64,000 nucleotides of DNA, from the NCBI RefSeq assembly GCF_001989615.1, contig NZ_CP019069.1:1-64000 (forward strand), read 5' to 3'. This DNA is from Halorientalis sp. IM1011 (lineage in GTDB: Archaea > Halobacteriota > Halobacteria > Halobacteriales > Haloarculaceae). Position numbers and translations under genes: made by a program. The notes beneath the pieces are model-generated. The model was not told the origin of the DNA. It saw only the letters and a program-made list of their open reading frames with translations, and ran no database searches. Position 1 is the first letter of the stretch; each line of letters opens with the position of its first letter. Positions 59,463 to 64,000 of the stretch are shown in pieces.

Positions 59463-60665
59463 ATGTCCGAATCCGACGATCTGTTCATCCGGGAGGATCC
59501 GATTTTCGCGAACAAGGAGCTACTGGAGATCAACCACCTCCCGGACGAGGGGCGGATCGTCGGTCGCGACGAGGAGATCAGCCAGCTGGCGAACGCCGTC
59601 AACCCCGCCATCTTCGGCCAGAGTCCCAGTAACATCCTCATCTACGGGAAGACGGGGACGGGCAAGTCCCTGTGTGCGAAGTACGTCTCCCAGCGGCTGA
59701 TCCGGACCGCCGACGAGGAGGGCGTGACGGCCGCGTTCGCCTACGTCGACTGCGCACAGGACTCGACGGAGACGCAGGCCGTCCAGACCATCGCGAGCGC
59801 ACTGAACGACCGGGAGACGACCGATATCAAGATTCCCGACCGCGGGATCAGCACGGCGACGTACTACAAACGGCTCTGGTCGATCCTCGACGCGCGGCTG
59901 GACGTGGCGCTCGTCATTCTCGACGAGATCGACAAACTCGATTCCGACGACATCCTGATGCAGTTGTCGCGTGCGGGCGAGGCGGGCAAGATCGACGAGT
60001 GCAAGATCGGCGTGATCGGCATCAGCAACAAGATCAAATACAAAGACCGGATGGACGAGCGGGTCAAGTCCAGCCTCTGTGAGCGGGAGTTCGTCTTCCC
60101 CCCATACGACGCGACGCAGTTGCGCTCGATCATGGACGCCCGCAGCGACGCGTTCCGGGAGGGCGTCCTCGAGGAGTCCGTCGTGCCACGGGCCGCGGCG
60201 CTGGCGGCCAAGGAACACGGGGACGCGCGGAAGGCGATCGACATCCTGCGGTACGCCGGCGAGATCGCCCAGGCCAACGACGTGGGGACCGTCCGCGAGG
60301 AGTTCGTCATTCAGGCCCGCGAACGGGCCGAGACCGACCGATTCCGGGAACTCATCCGCGGGTCGACACCGCACTCCCGGCACGTCCTGCAGGCGCTGAC
60401 CGTTCTCTCGCTGGACGAGACCGACGAGGAGGCGTTTCGGACGACACGGGTGTTCGAGGTGTACCAGCAGATTTGCCGGCAGGAGGGGGCCGATCCGCTC
60501 TCCTTGCGCCGCGTCCGGGACCTCCTGAAAGAACACGCCTTCCTGGACATCATCGAACAGTCACGACACAGCGGTGGCAGTGCGGAAGGGAGTTACACGG
60601 AACACCAGTTGCTGGAGGATCCGCACGTCGTCAAGCGCGTTCTGGCCGAAACCGTCGAGTCCTGA
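59463..60665 (+). CDS. Orc1/Cdc6-type replication initiator
   Basis: 400 residues, complete. N-terminus SDDLFIREDPIFANKELLEI; Walker A ILIYGKTGTGKSLCAKYV; Walker B VALVILDEIDKLDSDDILMQ; sensor 1 IGVIGISNKIKYKDRM; sensor 2 region HGDARKAIDILRYAGEIA; C-terminal winged helix RVFEVYQQICRQEGADPLSL. It binds the ORBs just upstream and recruits MCM. The truncated gene at 13.1 kb is its paralogue: the GISTATYYKRLWSILDA and EGVLEESVVPRAAALAAKEH blocks are nearly the same. The ATG at 59463 is the first in-frame start after the ORBs; the frame stays open upstream through the repeats but only with repeat-encoded residues. Confidence 0.96.
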   Translation: MSESDDLFIREDPIFANKELLEINHLPDEGRIVGRDEEISQLANAVNPAIFGQSPSNILIYGKTGTGKSLCAKYVSQRLIRTADEEGVTAAFAYVDCAQDSTETQAVQTIASALNDRETTDIKIPDRGISTATYYKRLWSILDARLDVALVILDEIDKLDSDDILMQLSRAGEAGKIDECKIGVIGISNKIKYKDRMDERVKSSLCEREFVFPPYDATQLRSIMDARSDAFREGVLEESVVPRAAALAAKEHGDARKAIDILRYAGEIAQANDVGTVREEFVIQARERAETDRFRELIRGSTPHSRHVLQALTVLSLDETDEEAFRTTRVFEVYQQICRQEGADPLSLRRVRDLLKEHAFLDIIEQSRHSGGSAEGSYTEHQLLEDPHVVKRVLAETVES

Positions 60666-60716
60666 ATCCCGCGAGTCGGTCGAAGCAGGTAAGAGGACGG
60701 ACTGGATACCGAACGT

Positions 60717-60959
60717 ATGGCCGATAAGTCGATCAGCTACGCTCTGGTTCGGGAAGTCGCTGCGGAGAAGGGGGTCGATCCGGAAGCGCTGGTCCCGCTC
60801 CACGACGTGATCGATCCGGACGCGCTCGAATCGATGTTCGACAACACCGACGGATCGACGCTTCGGAACGGCCACCTCTCCTTCAGCTACGAGGGTTTTT
60901 CCGTCAGAGTGGACGACGACGGCTCCGTCTCGCTCACGTCAGCTCCCTACGACGAGTAG
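60717..60959 (+). CDS. HalOD1 output-domain protein (2)
   Basis: 80 residues, a single HalOD1 domain: SISYALVREVAAEKGVDPEA, LVPLHDVIDPDALESMFDNT, GHLSFSYEGFSVRVDDDGSV. It is 51 bp downstream of the orc1/cdc6 gene on the same strand. The other stand-alone HalOD1 in the window (40.6 kb) is also next to orc1/cdc6. The function is not known; HalOD1 is usually an output module of sensor proteins. Confidence 0.85.
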   Translation: MADKSISYALVREVAAEKGVDPEALVPLHDVIDPDALESMFDNTDGSTLRNGHLSFSYEGFSVRVDDDGSVSLTSAPYDE

Positions 60960-61057
60960 AGCGACCGTGCCGACGTGTCGTGTGCGTTCTGTTCGCACGA
61001 TACCTATCAGGAATTATTGACAGGAGCCAAATAACTGGCGGGCGAGGGGATACACAG

Positions 61058-61258
61058 ATGTCAAGCGAGCGTTCACGGGGTGCTCTGGAGGGGCTGCCGG
61101 AGTCAGCCGTGTTCCCCGTCGCGCTAGTCTGTCTGTTGGTCGTCTCGTCACTGGCGTTCGCCACGAACTACGACATTCTCGGTGCCATCGGCGTGGTGCT
61201 GCTCGCTATCCTCTCGCTCGTCTACGGCGCGCTCCAGATGCCCGAGCAACTGGACTAG
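61058..61258 (+). CDS. Small two-helix membrane protein
   Basis: 66 residues. After a charged N-terminus come two hydrophobic segments (AVFPVALVCLLVVSSLAFAT and ILGAIGVVLLAILSLVYGAL). No family recognised beyond haloarchaeal hypothetical membrane proteins. It overlaps the GDT1-family gene tail to tail by four bases. Confidence 0.7.
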   Translation: MSSERSRGALEGLPESAVFPVALVCLLVVSSLAFATNYDILGAIGVVLLAILSLVYGALQMPEQLD

Positions 61259-61950
61259 AACAGACCGAGAACGACAGTACTCACCGCCTGTACGATCTGC
61301 TCCCAGATGGAGAATCCGACGGTGATCGACAGCACCGTGTCGAGTCCGAAGAAGGCGAACAGGCCGGCCCCGACGAAGTGCGCCTTCCTGAGGTCGAACG
61401 CGTGGGAGAACCGATAGAAAAACAGGGCGTTGGCGAGGCTCACGGGGATGATCGCCAGCATCTCGCCGACCCAGATAGCCGGATGTGCGCCGTACTGGAT
61501 CGCGAGGCCGATCGTGACCAGCTGGGTCTTGTCGCCGAACTCGCCGACGGCCATCATGCTGAAGATCGGCAGGAAGCTCCCGAGCGTGGTCGGGACCGTC
61601 CCGATCACGGGGAGTTCGTACCCGTCGACGGCCTGGACGCCGGAGCCGTCCGTGTCCATCGGCTGGTCCTCGGGTGCCGGCGCGGACCGCCAGAGCGCCG
61701 CCGCGAAGAACAGGAAGAGGGCAGCGGTGATCGCGTCCAGATAGAGCCCGGGCAAAGCGTTGCTGACCGCCTGCCCGAACCAGATCTCGAGGGCCGTCCA
61801 GCCGGCGAAGGCGGTCCCCGCGGCGGCGACGACCACGAGCGGGTTGTAGCGCGTCGAGAGCCCGGCGATGAGAAACTGCACCTTCTCACCGGGCAACACG
61901 GCGAGCTGGGCGGTCATCGCGATCACCATGATCTCGAGGAAGCCGCTCAT
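61255..61950 (-). CDS. TMEM165/GDT1 family cation transporter
   Basis: 231 residues with six predicted helices in two repeats of three. The second repeat has the canonical ExGDKT motif in MMAVGEFGDKTQLVTIGLAI. In the first repeat the motif is altered to VLPGEKVQFLIAGL. GDT1 proteins move Mn2+ or Ca2+ in exchange for protons; in bacteria relatives export Mn2+. It overlaps the DtxR-type regulator gene by four bases (ATGA), so metal-dependent control in one operon is likely. Confidence 0.88.
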   Translation of the reverse strand: MSGFLEIMVIAMTAQLAVLPGEKVQFLIAGLSTRYNPLVVVAAAGTAFAGWTALEIWFGQAVSNALPGLYLDAITAALFLFFAAALWRSAPAPEDQPMDTDGSGVQAVDGYELPVIGTVPTTLGSFLPIFSMMAVGEFGDKTQLVTIGLAIQYGAHPAIWVGEMLAIIPVSLANALFFYRFSHAFDLRKAHFVGAGLFAFFGLDTVLSITVGFSIWEQIVQAVSTVVLGLF

Positions 61951-62672
61951 AATTCGGAGGCGTGTCGGGTGTCGGGCTGGTCCTGGGTATCGGTCTCGGC
62001 GGCCCGCGCGCCGATCGTCTCGGCGACCTCGTCGGGGAGGTCCTGCCGACCGTCGTCGTGGGAGACCGTCACCATGCCGATGGGTGCCTTCTCCTCGATT
62101 ACGAGCCGACGACCGGGGACGATGCCCGCCTCGGCGAGGTACTCCAGTTCGTCCTCGTTCCGGTCACGGACGCGCGCGACGACGACGCACTCGCCGACGG
62201 GGAACGCCGCGAGCGGCCGGGTCTCGTCGGCGGCCGGCGGTTCGAGCGTGGCTTCCGGGATCGGATCGCCGTGCGGGTCGACCGCGGGGTCACCCAGTCG
62301 CTCGGCGATCCGCGCCTCGAACTCCTCGCTGATGTGGTGTTCCAGCACGTCGGCCTCCTCGTGGACTTCGGTCCACTCGTAGTCGAGGTGGTCGACGAGG
62401 AACGCCTCCAGCAGGCGGTGGTGTCTGATGATCTCGACGGCGACCGTCTCGCCCTCGTCGGTCAGCTCCACGCCCTTGTACTTCTCGCGCGCGACGAGCC
62501 CCCGATCCTCCAGTTTCTCCATCATGCTCGTGACCGTCGGCGCGGTCACGTCCAGCGAGTCCGCGATCAGCGAGGGCTTGACCGGTGCCCCGTGCTCGCG
62601 CTGGAGTTCGTAGATCCCCTTGAGATAGTCCTCCATCACGTCACTCAGCATCTTGGTTTGTTTTAGACGCAT
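61947..62672 (-). CDS. DtxR/MntR-family metal-dependent regulator
   Basis: About 234-241 residues. Winged helix with MLSDVMEDYLKGIYELQREH, PSLIADSLDVTAPTVTSMME, LEDRGLVAREKYKGVELTDE. The metal-binding dimer domain has IIRHHRLLEAFLVDHLDYEW, EVHEEADVLEHHISEEFEAR and the usual C/H/E positions, and a C-terminal FeoA/SH3-like domain follows (PVGECVVVARVRDRNEDELE to PGRRLVIEEKAPIGMVTVSH). ATG 62651 starts the conserved helix, 62672 is the first in frame. Upstream at about 62665-62690 is an AT-rich patch with TTAGACGCATCTAA, a palindrome that could be its operator. Confidence 0.9.
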   Translation of the reverse strand: MRLKQTKMLSDVMEDYLKGIYELQREHGAPVKPSLIADSLDVTAPTVTSMMEKLEDRGLVAREKYKGVELTDEGETVAVEIIRHHRLLEAFLVDHLDYEWTEVHEEADVLEHHISEEFEARIAERLGDPAVDPHGDPIPEATLEPPAADETRPLAAFPVGECVVVARVRDRNEDELEYLAEAGIVPGRRLVIEEKAPIGMVTVSHDDGRQDLPDEVAETIGARAAETDTQDQPDTRHASEL

Positions 62673-62681
62673 CTAATCCAT
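62658..62681. promoter_or_regulatory. Possible operator of the DtxR-type regulator
   Basis: TTTTAGACGCATCTAATCC contains the inverted repeat TTAGA..CGCA..TCTAA at the predicted start of the regulator gene. An operator at the start of a DtxR-type operon would allow autoregulation. The position over the start codon is inference. Confidence 0.4.
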
Positions 62682-62752
62682 AAGTCTGTTCCTTCAAACA
62701 ACCGAGTTCACACGCACGAATTCACGTCCGTCGACCGATAGACCTGGCCGCC

Positions 62753-63196
62753 TCAGGCGGGATCCTCGCGGATGCGGTGCAGATCGACGTCCGCGGATAG
62801 ATCGCCGAACTCCGGGTCCGCTCCGACGACGAGTGTTGCGTCTTCCTCGAGCGCCAGCGCTGCCGCGTACGAATCACCCAGCGAGATGCCGCCGGCACCT
62901 TTGATCCGGGCGACACCGCTCCAGGACGGGGTCTCGACCGTCAGGCCGTAGCCCCGAAGAATTCGCAGGTCCCGCTGTCCGACCTCGAACTCGTCGTCGC
63001 CCGGCGGAACTCGATTCGGATCTCCCGTTTCGAGACGCGCGATCTTGTAGACGATCTCGGTCGCTGTGGCGTGGGAGATCGCGCCGGTCGACTCGTCGCG
63101 TTCGATCGCCTGCAGTCGCTCGGTCACGTCAGACGCGCCCGGCTCGTCGTAGAGATACGCGAGAAGGGGCTCCGTGTCGAAGACGTACTCCGTCAT
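62753..63196 (-). CDS. VapC-type PIN-domain toxin (2)
   Basis: 147 residues. YVFDTEPLLAYLYDEPGASD carries the first acidic residue, SHATATEIVYKIARLETGDP the Glu, and SLGDSYAAALALEEDATLVV with ADPEFGDLSADVDLH the later Asp residues. Same family and layout as the pair at 50.4-51.2 kb. It overlaps the antitoxin gene by four bases (ATGA). Confidence 0.9.
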   Translation of the reverse strand: MTEYVFDTEPLLAYLYDEPGASDVTERLQAIERDESTGAISHATATEIVYKIARLETGDPNRVPPGDDEFEVGQRDLRILRGYGLTVETPSWSGVARIKGAGGISLGDSYAAALALEEDATLVVGADPEFGDLSADVDLHRIREDPA

Positions 63197-63483
63197 CGGT
63201 GCCGGTCGAGTTCCGCGTCGCGCTCACGTTCGAGTTCCTCGTCCTCCGCCTTCATCTCCTGTAAGTGCTCGCGGACCTCGCCCGTCTCGTAGCGACCGGC
63301 GTGGACGCCCTGCATCTCTTCGACCGAGGGCAGGGGTTCGACCACGATCTTCCCCTCCGCTTCGTGGATGAGTACTTTCCCGGGCGTCTCGATACCGAAC
63401 CGCTCCCGCAACTCCTTGGGAATCGTCGCTTGCCCCTTCTTGGAGACGCGGATGACCTCGCCGTCGTCGGTATTACTGGACAT
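63193..63483 (-). CDS. VapB-type antitoxin, AbrB/SpoVT domain (2)
   Basis: 96 residues: VIRVSKKGQATIPKELRERF, GIETPGKVLIHEAEGKIVVE, then VEEMQGVHAGRYETGEVREH and a charged helix that would embrace the toxin. The core differs from the first copy at only a few positions. ATG 63483 follows an AT-rich promoter (TTTGTATTACATT). Confidence 0.9.
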   Translation of the reverse strand: MSSNTDDGEVIRVSKKGQATIPKELRERFGIETPGKVLIHEAEGKIVVEPLPSVEEMQGVHAGRYETGEVREHLQEMKAEDEELERERDAELDRHR

Positions 63484-63622
63484 CTTTGTATTACATTTCG
63501 AGTCAGTCATACTAAACCCTTCTTGCTATACTCACGGCTGTCGTCGGTACCGATGAGGAAATCGTGAAATCGGTGGCGGCTCGACGGGGTTCCGGTCGAC
63601 GAACGGCGGTCGCGGAATCGAC

Positions 63623-63889
63623 CTACAGGCCCCAGTCCAGGTTCGCGGCGATCTCCAGGTGGTCGGTCGAGTGCAACACCGTCGCGACGCCCACGCCCAC
63701 GAGGACGGCGCCGGCGAGGACGCCCGAAGCCAGCACGGTCCACACCGTCGGTCCCGCCGACTGGATCGACGGCGAGTACGTCGCGATGGCCCAGAAGAAG
63801 TCGCCGATGAAGATCCCGCCGCCGATCAGAAGGATGGTCCCGAGGAGACGACTCGGCGTCGGCGTTGCGGGTTTGTCCTTGATACGCAT
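63623..63889 (-). CDS. Small two-to-three-helix membrane protein
   Basis: 88 residues with hydrophobic segments at about 14-34 and 46-68 and a less hydrophobic end. No family recognised. It lies upstream of the VapBC pair with a 140-bp gap. The remaining 63890-64000 at the window edge holds no gene I can support. Confidence 0.7.
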   Translation of the reverse strand: MRIKDKPATPTPSRLLGTILLIGGGIFIGDFFWAIATYSPSIQSAGPTVWTVLASGVLAGAVLVGVGVATVLHSTDHLEIAANLDWGL

Positions 63890-64000
63890 TGCATTAGGTA
63901 CGGTCTTCCAGCGAAATATGTGTTACTACGGTCACGGCCGTCGAAAGTGTTGAGCAGTCGGTTCCGGTCCGGCGATCCGACGGCCGGTATCGGGTCCGTT

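Overview
The window is high-GC DNA from a haloarchaeon. The encoded proteins are rich in Asp and Glu, many genes look leaderless with AT-rich core promoters 27-38 bp before the start, and several families are known essentially only from Halobacteria: RdfA with the archaea-specific SMC-related protein, HalOD1, DUF7344, DUF7563, and several Orc1/Cdc6 paralogues. I cannot name the genus. No rRNA and no CRISPR array are present.

Layout. (1) 1-2.0 kb: a DegT aminotransferase and a Gfo/Idh oxidoreductase on the minus strand, both broken by single-base indels, mostly extra bases in homopolymers. (2) 2.4-7.2 kb: small regulators and Zn proteins, then the rod-determining factor rdfA and its SMC-like neighbour. 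(3) 7.5-10.9 kb: an intact DegT + Gfo/Idh pair, a small membrane protein and a sugar formyltransferase-like gene. (4) 11.1-14.2 kb: a complete IS200/IS605 element (tnpA, tnpB and a structured right end) lying against a 5'-truncated orc1/cdc6 gene. (5) 14.5-28.4 kb: a surface-polysaccharide or N-glycan cluster with a flippase, a large membrane protein, a glycosyltransferase, FemAB-like and GNAT transferases, three polysaccharide deacetylases, DUF354, Gfo/Idh, a hexapeptide acyltransferase and a sugar nucleotidyltransferase. (6) 28.4-43.6 kb: a replicon-like accessory block with an orphan set of origin-recognition-box (ORB)-like repeats, a degenerate-looking family B polymerase with a RadA-like partner, a free-standing Cdc48 N-domain protein, tandem Zn proteins, a membrane-anchored HerA-like ATPase, two orc1/cdc6 genes and a second ORB set. 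(7) 44-58 kb: a BKACE enzyme, two Tat-exported beta-helix proteins, an AlkP-superfamily enzyme, another FemAB-like protein, a VapBC pair, a dolichol-type glycosyltransferase, a surface CARDB-type protein and a DUF1616 protein. (8) 58.7-61 kb: a tRNA-like sequence, a replication origin with six ORBs, a fourth orc1/cdc6 and a HalOD1 protein. (9) 61-64 kb: a DtxR-type regulator with a GDT1 transporter, a second VapBC pair and a small membrane protein.

How the genes fit together. Gfo/Idh, DegT and hexapeptide acyltransferase are the three activities used to build 3-acylamino sugars, and the formyltransferase, deacetylases and acyltransferases would decorate the chain that the flippase and membrane proteins export. 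Many of these genes, from 2 to 57 kb, share an ATAACAA-type core promoter, often ending 27 bp before the start codon, so they may form one regulon. Four orc1/cdc6 genes and four ORB-bearing intergenic regions within about 46 kb make this a dense replication-initiation region. Two different ORB sequence types are visible and appear matched to different Orc lineages. One ORB cluster (28.6-28.96 kb) has no adjacent orc gene but carries the same ORB as the 42-kb orc gene, with the PolB cassette on its other side.
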